DNA from: Helicoverpa zea
Lineage: Eukaryota; Arthropoda; Insecta; Lepidoptera; Noctuidae
Direction of reading: 5' to 3'
NCBI RefSeq assembly: GCF_022581195.2
Contig: NC_061452.1
Span: 4,781,501-4,845,500 of the forward strand
DNA length: 64,000 nucleotides
The notes beneath the pieces are model-generated. The model was not told the DNA's origin. It did no database searches and saw nothing but the letters and a program-made list of their open reading frames with translations. The position numbers and the translations under genes were made by a program. This document shows, one piece after another, positions 11,501-22,841 of this stretch; the first letter of the stretch is position 1, and the number at the start of each line of letters is the position of its first letter.

Positions 11501-13992
11501 TCAGCATTCTTTAAACCAAATGACGCTTTAGTGGGTGTAAAAAAAAACATTTTGTATCTTCAAATTAATTCGATCTCAGTGGCGTGCACTTGGAGAGGCC
11601 TATGTCCAGCAGTGGACTGCGATAGGCTGATGATGATGATGATGATGATCTTCAAATTACCGGATTGGACCTATATCAATTTGTTAAAGATTTTTTCCCA
11701 CAAGGGCTCAAACTGTTTTCTTCTCACAATTTTAACCACAGTGACCGAAATGATCAAAAATAAAATACTGTCACAAAAGTCTTCACAAAAAATATAGTAG
11801 TACATGTAACAGCAGTTACCTTAAACCCCAAACCAATAACTGATACAAATACCTGTTCCGTTCCAGATGTGATACTAACAGCGCTCTTGTTATGGCTGAT
11901 GCCGGCTCTGCTGTCTGCAGGAGTAGTGAAACGACAGGCGGAAGATGAGCAGGATCTAGAAGACCAGCCGTGTCGCACGTATACCTTGAACGGTCTACTG
12001 CACCTGGACTGTGCTAATAGAGGACTTAAGGATTTACCTGATGACTTGGACTACAGTGTAAGTATTAAGTTGAGTCCTTAATACTTAATATCTGTGTGTG
12101 TTCACCTAAACCACCGCGATGAAAAATATGTGACCTTTCTAAGGACTTGACTACCTGATTATCAAAATTTTTGTTAAGTTCAGTTATAAGTAGTTTTGAC
12201 ATGGAAACTAGCCAGGCAGATAAAGTAGCAAAATGAGGATAACCGATAGTCTTATGTAAGCAGGAAATGCTAGGATACAAGTAATAGGATAAAATCGGAA
12301 TTTTTGTTATTGCTTCATTTCATCATAATCATAACGTTTCAAACAAATTAATTGATCTGGTTATCAAGACATCCATAAAATTTAAAATACCTGACATGCA
12401 GCGTTTGCACATTATCTAAATTTTATCTGAATGATATGACATAATTTCAAGGACATTCATTTCTAATTATATCAATTAATATCTTTAAATAAATCGATAT
12501 ACTTACATAATATTGTGAAAGTAGTGTGTCAGTTGATTACATAAATATCAGCAAAAATTAAAGTATGTGTCTGAGTGAAATCCTGCTAAAAATTCTCTTT
12601 TCTATAAAATAAGTAACTCCACTCTAGCAACATGAGCTGTATCACACGATGTGATCTAAACCTATTTATTTATTTTTTCAGGCCCAAGTGTTGCTGTTAT
12701 CGAACAACAACTTCAGGACATTTCCGCCACAACTACAAAATTTTTCTCGAGTGGAAACGCTCGACTTGTCAAGAAACTATCTAAGTCATACAATTCCCAA
12801 CTATTTACAAGACTGGGACACCTTACAAACCCTTAATTTATCCAACAATTTATACGATACTTGGATAAGCAATGGACGAAAATATTCAATTAGAAATCTA
12901 GATTTATCGAAGAACAAAATAAACGCCATAGATGACAGATCATTTACCACAATGCCAAACTTACATTTCCTCGACTTATCGGAGAACAGAATTAACGATT
13001 TGCCGCCTGGAGTATTCTCTGAGGCGCACAACTTAGACAGTCTCATTTTATCCAGAAATTACTTTTCCGATGTGCCCGCTTTCCAATCTCCTTCTTTGCG
13101 AAGTCTACACTTGAGCAGCTGTCAAATCGCAAATTTAAACGTCGATTCTCTTATTGGAATGGGTTCGCTCGTGGAAATCGACTTGTCTATAAATCAGCTC
13201 GAAGAGATCCCTGACAACCTCGCTTCCTACACATTGCAAGAGCTAAATTTAAGTTACAATTCAATAAATTCGTTGACGGATAGCAGCTTCTCGTCGCTAC
13301 CGCATCTGGCGGTACTGGATTTGAGAGGAAATGAGTTTAGAGATGTATGGTCAACCTCACACTTTTCTTCAAATCCATTTTTGAGGGAAGTCTACGTGAA
13401 GGGGAACCGTTGGAGTTGTGAAGGTTTCAGCGTCAATCTTTTGCTGACATATGAATTTCTGACGAAGGAACCGTCTAAAATCGTTGACAGAGAGTCTTTG
13501 ATTTGTTATACTCCATCGAATGTAACGCAGTTGAGTTGGCAGCAGGCGTACATTCGCACGTGGCACCCGGTGGAGGTGAGCACTCCTTCGTTCACGACCA
13601 TAGCATTGATGGTAGGTGTTATTATCGGCATAGTAATAACATCTTGCGTCTGTCGCGGTCTGGTGGCTGTCACTTCGGAACCGTCAAGGCCACCCCCAGA
13701 GACTACACAATTGAATCTCAACGGTTCGGCTGGCCAGCCTAGAGTCGAGTCAGTCATATTGCGGGTACCTCTACGTGAGGATCTTCCACCGACCTACGAC
13801 GAAGCGCTACTGATGCCACGCTTGAATTCGTCTTTCCATTCTTTGCCAGACTTTGTAGACGAGGAAGAACCGAGAAACTACCGCAGATCTAGATCCATTG
13901 GGGATCTCACAGAACACAGACCAAGATTGGGTGATAGACGATCTATGAGGCGTCCTATTGAAATACACACCAGGATCGCCATTGATGAGTAG
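8579..13992 (+). CDS. LRR gene A: single-pass LRR membrane protein
   Basis: Three coding exons: 8579-8588, 11867-12057 and 12682-13992 (stop included), giving 503 residues. Donors are G|GTGAGT and AGT|GTAAGT; acceptors are TTCCAG and TTTTTTCAG, and all phases match. The product starts with a signal peptide (about residues 1-22), then a short Cys-containing N-cap (C39, C52). About ten LRRs of the LxxLxLSxNxI type run from about 68 to 308, followed by a C-terminal cap (C313, C342), a membrane helix at about 371-397 and a tail of about 105 residues. The tail has a PPxY motif in LPPTYDEAL (about 435-443) and an Arg-rich RRSRSIGDL segment. The C-cap has only two of the usual four cysteines. This architecture implies an extracellular ligand- or adhesion-binding protein at the plasma membrane; the ligand is unknown. 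PPxY motifs generally bind WW domains. Gene B, 2.4 kb downstream, is a paralogue. I do not recognise a named orthologue. Confidence 0.85.
9377..9776. repeat. Fold-back element: perfect 187-bp inverted repeat with 26-bp loop
   Basis: The left arm 9377-9563 and right arm 9590-9776 are exact reverse complements by base-by-base reading. The loop 9564-9589 holds two direct copies of CTGGCGGACAA. The element lies inside intron 1 of LRR gene A. No convincing target-site duplication is seen at its edges. It could be a fold-back or MITE-type transposon, or less likely an assembly artefact. Confidence 0.9.
9885..10073. repeat. Fold-back element with unequal arms
   Basis: The left arm 9885-9958 (74 nt) and right arm 9988-10073 (86 nt) are reverse complements except for a 12-nt extra block in the right arm. 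The arms are built from repeats of an AAAGTAAAAGT-like motif, so the size difference looks like gain or loss of one motif unit. The loop is 29 nt. It is also in intron 1 of gene A. Confidence 0.85.
10687..10828. repeat. MITE-like element with imperfect terminal inverted repeats
   Basis: The ends GTCTTACCACAAAAACTTT (left) and, on the other strand, GTCTTACTACAAAAACTTT (right) are near-identical. Further in, both arms carry CTTGTCTAAAAAAAT. The arms of about 45 bp surround a short centre. The structure fits a non-autonomous DNA transposon. It is the third hairpin-forming element in intron 1 of gene A. Confidence 0.7.
11577..11650 (+). repeat. LINE 3' tail fragment ending in (GAT)n
   Basis: The segment with GGCCTATGTCCAGCAGTGGA followed by CTGCGATAGGC and a run of seven TGA/GAT units resembles a non-LTR retrotransposon 3' end that I recall as common in Lepidoptera. 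It lies about 200 bp upstream of exon 2 of gene A. The family name is not assigned. Confidence 0.6.
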
Positions 13993-14167
13993 GAGCATGT
14001 CACAGTTTGATTGCACAATCAAAGCACCACGTGATGTTTCAAGCGACAATATAATCTTGGACCATCTTAATATGGGTCCCTACAGATGTGGCTTAGCTTG
14101 GATAGACCATTGCATAAACTTTTTCATACGTTATGAAGTCTATGCTGGATTTTTGGATTGACGATCA

Positions 14168-14173
14168 AATAAA
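14168..14173 (+). promoter_or_regulatory. Poly(A) signal of LRR gene A
   Basis: AATAAA lies 176 bp after the stop codon and is followed by T-rich sequence. A second AATAAA-like site occurs near 14512, so alternative 3' ends are possible. Confidence 0.6.
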
Positions 14174-16406
14174 AAAGATGATTTTGTAAGAAATACTAAT
14201 TATGAATTTATTTTCTAACAAAAGACTTGCCAATAGTTTTAAGTAAGTAATGATAACTGCAAAGTAGGTTTATTTTTTAAGACACATGTACATATGTTTT
14301 ATAATGTTATTAAACTAGGTTTAATTGAATTAAGCAGTTTTATTATAATCTACGTCTGTCTCAGCTTTTTTTTCCGAAAATGATATTTGGATACCCATAG
14401 CGACATCTATCAACGGGCTGGTAATAAATCGAGTTACCTGTTTGACGTCAGCAGGTAGTAAAAATTGGTGACTGCATAGTTCAGTATTGACAAGATAGAT
14501 GGCGCTGTACCCAATAAAAAAGAGCGGTAAAAATAAAGTAATAATAAAATTATTTTGTGTGATGGAAATAATGAGGGAGGTATTTTATTTGCTATAGAAT
14601 ATTTTAATGACGTATGGTCCGACATTCGGTAAAAAAAACTCAAAGCAACAAATCAAAAATAATACTCATCGGAATGAATAAATTTAGCAAAGATCTTAAT
14701 CGTAAGGCCTGTTACAAATTATTTATTTTTTTCCTGTCATGTTTATTTTAATATACTCGTATATCTTTTATTTCTATTCTTACAATGATTTTGTATTTGC
14801 GCTAAATCGTACAATTACCTAATATTCACAGAAATCCTCAGGAGCCAGCTAAGTACAGATTACCGCGCCCCTTAGCACATACGCTTTCGCCATTCTTATC
14901 ATCAATGATAACGTCATGAATTTGAGTCACACAATGTAATCGCATCGTAGGGACAACACGTCTAAAATAAAAAGAACTGTTCCATAAACCACAGATTAAG
15001 GTGTTTACATACGAACATAAAGTGAAGATAAGTGAAAAGTACAGATAATGTGAGTTATATAAATGTGTGTTCAATTAAATCGTGTGGAAAAGGTGTGTAC
15101 TGTTTCAAATTTTGAATAGATTAGTCGGCTTTAGTTGACCGCTAGTGAAGATAAGCCATAAACTGCAACAAGACCATAAGACATTTCTTGAATGAAAACG
15201 AGTAAATCTAATTCTAGGGCATGGTCAGACCGCCAATATTTATCTGACAAGCATAGGATAAGGCTAAATAGGTCGGTACTTGACTAGCAAGTAATTAAAC
15301 ACCTGCGAAATAAGGTCAACAAACACTTGAAAGTGCCCATAGACAGGTGAAAACTATTTAATTTACTCTTGCACAATTTGCACAAATTGGGTGTACAATT
15401 AATTGATTTACTTAGTATAAAAATGTATGGCAATTAAGGGGTATACCTTAGTTCACGTTCGTTTTAAATGAGCCATTTAGACCATTCAACTACATCCTAA
15501 TTCATTACAGTATTTACTTGCAATAAAATAAGCACCTTTCCCATGACAAAATAGGTCTTTACCATTTATTGTCCTGAATTTGCTTCACGTTTTCGATACA
15601 GATACGCAAAGTCGACCCAAATTTAAGTATCCTACTGTTTTATCAATAGCTGATAACAAAGATAAAATTGTTGTATGTACTAATGCAGCGGTTATTCATG
15701 GTATAGTGTTTTTGATTCTTTTATTTTGTGTTCGTAAGGGTTTGGAAGTTGAGGCGTGACAAGAAATTCAATCGAGCAGGTGTTCAATGTGATTCAGTTT
15801 TCCTTCCTTGTGATGTTAAGATTCAGTTAAATAAGAGTGTAGTGTTTTACTTTGAGTTTGTTTTCATACCAGCCTTGTGCAAAGTTTTAAATTGTGATTG
15901 TTTTTTTTAAGAAGTGTAACTAGCTTTATCGACCACTGTCGATGGATTAATTTAATATAAGTCTAAATACTCAATCTTCTAGTATAATCTGTGAGTTTCT
16001 TTGAACATGTTACCTGTTTGCCAAGGCATACACTTTTAGGACAAGAACACGATCACAAGCTAAGGTCCCGATGTTCTCTGATGTGCTATTGACGTACACT
16101 AAATTCATTCAACACTTTTTATCCATGACTGCTGTCGAGATCAAAATTAAGCTAGTTAGACATGAGACTTCCTGACGATTTCCCTGATGACTCAAATCAG
16201 AAAAAAACATTTGTATCGATTGATGATTAACGTTGAAAATATGATAGTACTTGAATCACTTCATCTGTACCTATCAATTGTGCAGGAAACAAAGTGTTGG
16301 TACATCAAGTGACGGGAAAAAAATACTATTTCCTTCTAAAATATGCGTCACGATAAACGGTCTCTCGGAATCGATTAAAATTAAATAAGTTGTTTATCTT
16401 TTCCAG
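14174..16406. other. Intergenic, gene A to gene B
   Basis: No coding exon seen. It should contain the promoter and 5' untranslated exon of gene B, because an acceptor lies at 16406. A motif GCGACATCTATC (about 14400) recurs on the other strand near 19255-19270, probably from a dispersed repeat. Confidence 0.5.
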
Positions 16407-16428
16407 GCAGTAATGATATCGAGACGTA

Positions 16429-18848
16429 ATGATTCGATTACCTTGGCCACTATGTGTTCTAATGTTGATCAGCTTCGCGACCGCAGAAGTTGATTTTGAT
16501 GGAGGGCTTGGTGACCTCTGCTTCTCATGTGTGTGCAGCGCAGATAGAACGATCGTCGATTGCTCCCGCAGAGGACTGACTGAGTTGCCTGATGGATTCG
16601 GCAGTCAGGTATTTATATTTTTATGGTTAATTATCCTTAAACAAATTTTAAAATTGAGTAAGCCATTCTAAGATGTTGGTCTAGTGCGTTTGTGTATTTA
16701 TTAGTCTCTGAGATTGCTCAAATATTTTAAAGTAGGTAGTTACATTCAGACCTTTATTTTTTCCAGGTGACGAAGCTGAACATTTCAAACAATGAAATAT
16801 CCACATTTCCCAAGAACTTACACAAATTCTATAACCTGGTCACTTTAGATATAAGTGGTAATCGTCTGAACGAAGTACCTAAAGATGCGCTACAAAACTT
16901 AACTGTCCTTGAAGACCTGAATTTATCGCACAACTACTTCACGTCATGGCTTAATCTCAATCCTAACGAAGCCTTCCTACCAGCACCAAATTTGAAGAAA
17001 TTGGACTTGTCCTTCAACAAATTTGCAACAATGGGTAACCTGGCAAATCAGGAGCTGATAATTAGTCATTCTCTTGAAACTTTAATACTGGAGCAGTGTG
17101 AAATAGATGCAGTATATGGAAGATCTGCACTGAGTGGTCTTGCAAACATCAAATACCTGAAATTAAACTTCAATCCCATCACGCGAATACAAGGACTCAT
17201 ATCGTCTACGTTAAAGAGTCTCGACGTCAGCAACTGTGCTCTCAGCATAATAAATCATAACGAATTAATGTACTTACCATCCTTGGTACATTTGAAAATG
17301 GCTCACAATTATCGCTTGGAACTATCATCTTCCGCATACAATTTATTCTCAGACTCTTTGCGGTACTTAGATATATCATACTGCAATGTACTGCAACCAA
17401 ACCTGCAAGGATTTCCTAATCTTCGAAGAGCGGTCCTCAACCACAACATGATTAGATTTCTGAGGAGTAATGAGTTTGTAAATAACACTCTATTAGAATA
17501 TTTAGATTTATCTTACAATAACATCGGCTCGCTAAAAAGTGATACATTTCGAGGACTGACTTTGATAAAACATTTAGATTTATCTTGGAATGAAATAGCG
17601 ATTATACCTGAGGATACCTTACTTGCAATGCCTGCACTGACACAAATGAAATTATCTCGAAACTATCTCACGAAAGTTGGTCATTTGAAATCCAACTCAG
17701 TGACTGTTCTTGATTTAAGCTCCTGCGAAATAAGCGTTATTGGACCAGATTCTTTGGAAGGACTACAGAGTCTTGTAGATTTGGATTTGTCTAGAAATCT
17801 TCTAACACACATACCTGACAGTATATCGTCTAACACATTAAAGTACTTAAATCTGAACTACAATCGTTTGACATTCGTGAATAATTACACCTTCTTCATG
17901 TTGCCTCGACTAATAGGCTTAAGTGTCATTGGAAATAGATTTACAACAATCTGGAGACGGTCATACTTTGAATCAAATCCATATCTAGAACGACTCGATT
18001 TAAGCGATAATATGTGGAGATGTGATTGTGGTGATGGAAATATGTATGATTTTTATGAATTTATTACACTCGAACCTAACAAAAAGGAAGAATCGTACAA
18101 CCTTGTCTGTAATAGCCCATTATCGTTAATAGGGCAAACATGGTTAGAAGCCTGTTATTTTGTTTGGAATCCCACCGAAAAAGTACCAAGTCCAGATGGA
18201 TTAATATGGTTTATAACCGTAATGATTGTAGGATTGACATTGTGCCTGCTATTAGTAAATTGTATAAGGAGATCTATGCAGCGCCGTTTAGCAGTTATTC
18301 AAGCTGAGAGAGAAAGACAAGTTGAAGAAGCAAGAGATAGATTGAGGCAGTTGAGAATACGTGCAGAACAAGAAGCTTTGTGCAACACCCCAGATCCTCG
18401 CGATCTCATTGCGCCTCCATCCTACGATGAAGCTCTCTCGATGCCAAAATTGAACGCATCTTGTCATTCTCTTAACGAAACAGGTACGGGTAAGACACGA
18501 AGAAAACGGGGCCGAAGGAAAACTAAGTCGAGTGGAGATTTACTTGAAGAAACTGAGAGGAATGGAGATGTCCGTGTGTTAGATGATGTTGAACTGTCTG
18601 AAACGTCAAATGATCGACGTCGTAGACCAAGGAGGCAAATAAGTAGGTATGGCAGTCATGAAGTGGCTGAATTAGACCAGTCGCCCGGTGCTCGTCGTCG
18701 CCGTATGTCCGAATATAATGCCGACTATGATTCGCAGAATGACGATAATGTGACTGTTGAAGTTCAGGCAGAATTAGAAAGACCCCTGCGACCTCGACCA
18801 CGCAGATATTCCAATGGTGACAATAACCTAAGGGAAAGTGACTTTTGA
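16429..18848 (+). CDS. LRR gene B: single-pass LRR membrane protein
   Basis: Two coding exons, 16429-16608 and 16767-18848, are joined in phase 0 (CAG|GTATTT donor, TTTTTTCCAG acceptor), giving 753 residues. An in-frame TGA at 16414 supports the ATG at 16429. An acceptor ends at 16406, so at least one 5' untranslated exon lies upstream. The product has a signal peptide (about 1-19), a Cys-rich N-cap (C31, C34, C36, C45), about 17 LRRs (61-475) and a complete LRRCT (C479, C481, C508, C523). A membrane helix follows at about 538-560. The cytoplasmic tail has a likely helical coiled-coil segment (565-597), the PPxY motif in APPSYDEAL (609-617) and several Arg/Lys-rich runs. It should act as a surface receptor or adhesion protein; the ligand is unknown. 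The paralogue is gene A, with the same intron position and the same tail block. No named orthologue recognised. Confidence 0.93.
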
Positions 18849-18951
18849 AAGAGATTATGAGAATACCTAAATAGCATTTAGTTGAACATTATTATAAGTT
18901 TTGTTATTACCAACATTATAAATTAAGTTATTAGGCATTTTATTATGAAAA

Positions 18952-18957
18952 ATAAAT
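18952..18957 (+). promoter_or_regulatory. Poly(A) signal of LRR gene B
   Basis: AATAAA lies 104 bp after the stop codon and is followed within 30 bp by a GT/T-rich stretch (TTGTGTTGTATT), the usual downstream element. Confidence 0.7.
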
Positions 18958-20443
18958 AATGTTATATGATATATTGTGTTGTATTATTTAACATTATACA
19001 TTTCTTACTTATAGCCTCCACAAAACGTAGGTTTAGTAATTGACGCAAACGCCATCTATGTCTGATAACTTGAACTAACTACAGTCAAAGTTTTAGATAT
19101 TCCTCAAATTGTCGACAGGCTCAATGTCGTGCTTCTTCCGAATAATTCAATTTTAGGAAGAATTTATAAAGTATTAATATCTATAGTATAGAATAGACCT
19201 TCTATAAAATATGATGAGATAACTACGTTACATTAGTGGTTGCGTTAGTTTACGATAGATGTCGCTACTGACAGCCAGCATTACATTCAGGTAACATTCT
19301 TAGCAATCAATTTTGTATTTGACACCATTATCACTATTTTCATAAACGCTATGTAAATACGTAATATATGCTTGGATGGCATACTATAATATTGTTAGTA
19401 TGTACCTAAGTACCTGCGTTGATACATATATTAGATTATATGCAGGATGTAGGTACTTGACAATTGTCCAAAAAGAATGGTAGTACTATTTAATTCATAA
19501 GGTTTGATTCGCCGTGAAATAAAGACATACACCGTACAGCCTTCATAGAACAGCAAGCACAACTTTTGCTCTTTTACCTTCAGACTTTACCATCAATTGT
19601 GGAAATTCTAATCATGATGACGTTATACGTTCATGGAATTTGAAGAAATTGAAGGATCAGGGCAGAGTCATTAAAACAAAGAAGAACTTGATTCAACCAT
19701 TTATATCATAAAATAGTTTCGAAATAAAAATACATTAAATTTATATTTGCTTACTGAACTATTTATTGTTCGGTTTTGTTCATAAATTCCTAAAAAATCT
19801 GATTTTTTATTTCTATTAAAATGTTGATACGTTTAACAGTTTACTATTCATTATCATAATTTAAATTAGGTCAGTAAAAGCATAAAGATACAGAGTAATT
19901 AATTTAAAAGCAGTTGCTTAGTTACAAAATAAAATAATTCATATAAAAAGATCTACGAAATATACACTAAAAGAATTTGAATTAGTTATATACATACGTG
20001 GAAAATAGTTCAGATTACTTATAATAAATGGTATCACATTCTTAAAATCTAAACTCAATAAAATTACTAAGGAACTTATGCTTAGCCAGACCATGAAAGA
20101 ATGAATCTCTCCATAGAAAATGAGAAAACAATAACTAAACATAGCCAGTTGGAGCTTACGTTGTTATACATTACTGTTTAGATAAATATTCTCAGGGTAG
20201 AAGTAAGTACACAACCATTGAAATTTAACAATTCAAGAATTGTACCCCATTATACTATACATATAGATAACGCAGGATAGGTGTACCGAACAGAAACACA
20301 GAACACAATGTTTGTACAACGACTTGGATCGGTCGATACTCGTATCATCGTAGAGGACCTACAATATGAATTTCATGTATTACTAACAAGACAATTACAA
20401 CTATCATGAACATGGCAACACTTTTTACACGTATAAAAATATT
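18958..20443. other. Intergenic, convergent 3' ends
   Basis: AT-rich space between the poly(A) signals of gene B and the windpipe-like gene. Repeat-like GCCATCTAT and GATAGATGTCGC motifs occur at 19050 and 19255. No gene seen. Confidence 0.55.
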
Positions 20444-20449
20444 TTTATT
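20444..20449 (-). promoter_or_regulatory. Poly(A) signal of the windpipe-like gene
   Basis: Read on the - strand, AATAAA lies about 265 bp after the stop codon at 20713. Several other A/T-rich near-matches occur nearby, so the true 3' end is uncertain. Confidence 0.45.
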
Positions 20450-20712
20450 ACTTATTGCGCAATATATTTTTATAAAAATATATTATACCACTAACAATGT
20501 TAAAATAAAGGCACTGTCGACTACAAACACACTTTGGCAGCAAAGGTTCTAGACTTACACACGCTCCAATGAATCGATTTCAATCCTTCACACTCGAGAT
20601 TTGACCTAACTACACGCACAATATAATCACAGTATTTCGCCAATAGTGAAGTGTTTGCTGTTTGACACAGATATACACAAAGTGTTATTGTCCTTGCAAC
20701 TGTGGCCGGATT

Positions 20713-22821
20713 TCAAGTGGTAGACTTGACCGCATCTGATGGAGTTATGATGATGTCTCCAGCATTCGACCTACTTCTGGTGACTAGTACAGGTGTTTTA
20801 GGTTTAGGCATCTCCGTCATCTTTATACGTACTCGTCCCATATCGGGCGAGTACACAGGCACGTATTCGCGAGACGGTGATAAGAAGTCAGAATCAGTGT
20901 TTTGGTCCCCATTTATAAGAGGCTGAGATATATCAGAGTCGCGAGTGCCGTTTAGTTTGGGAGTATCATCATCATTGATAGGTACAAAAATATCTTCACT
21001 TGATAACGAATTAGTATCCTTCCTAGAGTCAGGTGATGCAGGTTCAGAATCAAAAGATGTTTCATGTTGTTGTAGCTTATCATCTGCTAAATTATTGTCC
21101 CTTGAACTGCTCTTATTTTGATTTGTGTCTCTTGGACTATCAGTTCTCACGCCATTGTTATTGCCATGGCTTACACCATTACCTAGGTCTCCATTTTCAC
21201 TTTTCTTCTGGGGTGTTTCATGTGTTGGGACTAGTTCGTATTTTCCATTAACTTTCTTATCAACAGGGGTTTCTAAACCAGCTGGCTTGCCTAGCAGAGA
21301 TTTATTCATATCGACCATTTCTTTTGATGCCTTTTCTACGTCTCTCTTTTGTTGCCTTAAAAGCCTTCTATCTCTTCGTTTTCTCATTTGCCCTTTGATT
21401 ATTGCAAATCCAATTAATCCAACTAGCAATATTACAATAATGGCTATACAAACATACGTTCCTGTTTTGTGAGGAGCCTGGTTTTCGTTATCTGCAGGGA
21501 GTTGTCCATGCACCTCTGATGCATGAGTTACTCGGATTTGTTCTGATATAGTAGTATCACGTGCTGTAGACGATGTTACCATTTTTTCCGTCGTAGGCTT
21601 TGGAGTGGTTTCTTCATTCCATTTAGGATCACCTTGGTAAAGGTTTGTGATACGCGGGTACATAGGATATTCAGTACTCGATTTGTTTTCATCTTCGTTA
21701 TCAATAAGTCGATGAACTGGTTCTGGGCTTAAATCTTCATAAGTGACCGTGGTGGTTTCATCAATTATATGGTCCGATATGATACCAAATGGCAGAAAAC
21801 CTGAACCCTCTCCAGATCCTTCAATTGGATCTTCAGTAGTTGGGTCAGTTTCGGCGGCTATAACCTCATCAGTGGCTAAAAGTTCTTTATCGAGTTTTCG
21901 TTCCATTTTTGGTTCCAGGAATAGAATCTCTGTAGTATGCTCAGCATCGCCACCATTGCCCGAACCTTCAATGTGGCTATACGGAGACGGTGACGAATTA
22001 TGACCCACTTTTAAAAACTGAAGTTGATCATCATCTTCTACAGCATCACTTCCTTGTATCACATTTCCGTCATCTAAATCACTTTTGGCTACTAGTGGCA
22101 TAGATTTTAGAGCCGTGGTCTCTTGGCCTATTTGAACAGCATCTAAAGGCTGGTCTCCCATCATCATATCCATGAAATTGTTATCAGTTTTAGGAACTTT
22201 GCAGATATCCTTCGATTTCAGTTCTAACCAGGATTTCCCTTTAAACCTCGAAGGTGAGGCACATTTGACATTATCTATATAAACGTTTGCAACGAGCAAA
22301 CGGTCGCGTGCCAATAAGTTTTCACATGAACAATCAAGAGGGTTACCCTCCATTTCGAGATGTTCTAATGCTGCTAAATGTCCTAGATCAGAAGGCACAT
22401 CTTTCAATAGGTTGTTAGTTAAATCTAATGAACTAACGCTTGAAGGAAGATGTACGAAGGAGAGCTTTTGTATCCTGTTGTTTGCTAGATTAAGATGCAC
22501 TAATTTTTTTGCATTATGGAAGAATTTGTTCAGCGTCTGGATGCCGTTCGTTGAGAGATCTAGTGTGACAACTTCTGTAAGCCGGTCGAGCTCGTGGTTA
22601 AGTTTTGTAATGTTGTTGTGCGACAGATCGAGAATGTTGATGTTGTGATGTTTCTGGCGGAGGGTAAACTTGTGCAATTCGGGAAGGCTGCTGCAGGTGG
22701 CGCGGTGGAGGCCATCTCTAGTGGTGTTGCAAACACAACCATCGGGGCACACCGCTGCTAAGATCGGTGCGAACAGCACAGACAGAGCCAAGAAGCACGC
22801 AGACACACGAAGCCACGTCAT
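20713..22821 (-). CDS. wdp: Windpipe-like LRR transmembrane proteoglycan
   Basis: One 702-residue coding exon. The product has a signal peptide (about 1-23), an LRR N-cap (C25, C29, C31, C43), about five LRRs (61-160) and an LRRCT (C164, C166, C187, C207). A long acidic, Thr/Ser-rich stalk follows, then a membrane helix (about 455-476) and a basic, then Ser/Asp-rich tail. The stalk has Ser-Gly sites in acidic context at S287 (IEGSGNGGD) and at S336 and S340 (IEGSGEGSG), typical for glycosaminoglycan attachment. Drosophila Windpipe is known as an LRR chondroitin sulfate proteoglycan of similar size and layout, which acts in signalling. The orthology call rests on this architecture and not on alignment. 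The ATG lies 17-18 bases after a clear acceptor on the - strand (TTTTTTCTTTAATTCCAG), so an untranslated 5' exon lies further upstream (above 22840). The gene converges with gene B. Confidence 0.8.
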   Translation of the reverse strand: MTWLRVSACFLALSVLFAPILAAVCPDGCVCNTTRDGLHRATCSSLPELHKFTLRQKHHNINILDLSHNNITKLNHELDRLTEVVTLDLSTNGIQTLNKFFHNAKKLVHLNLANNRIQKLSFVHLPSSVSSLDLTNNLLKDVPSDLGHLAALEHLEMEGNPLDCSCENLLARDRLLVANVYIDNVKCASPSRFKGKSWLELKSKDICKVPKTDNNFMDMMMGDQPLDAVQIGQETTALKSMPLVAKSDLDDGNVIQGSDAVEDDDQLQFLKVGHNSSPSPYSHIEGSGNGGDAEHTTEILFLEPKMERKLDKELLATDEVIAAETDPTTEDPIEGSGEGSGFLPFGIISDHIIDETTTVTYEDLSPEPVHRLIDNEDENKSSTEYPMYPRITNLYQGDPKWNEETTPKPTTEKMVTSSTARDTTISEQIRVTHASEVHGQLPADNENQAPHKTGTYVCIAIIVILLVGLIGFAIIKGQMRKRRDRRLLRQQKRDVEKASKEMVDMNKSLLGKPAGLETPVDKKVNGKYELVPTHETPQKKSENGDLGNGVSHGNNNGVRTDSPRDTNQNKSSSRDNNLADDKLQQHETSFDSEPASPDSRKDTNSLSSEDIFVPINDDDTPKLNGTRDSDISQPLINGDQNTDSDFLSPSREYVPVYSPDMGRVRIKMTEMPKPKTPVLVTRSRSNAGDIIITPSDAVKSTT

Positions 22822-22841
22822 CTTGACTTGAACTCAGCACC

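Noticed and set aside
13503..14161. Several ORFs of 60-83 codons overlapping the end of gene A
   Set aside because: Shadow frames of the coding exon and its 3' untranslated region.
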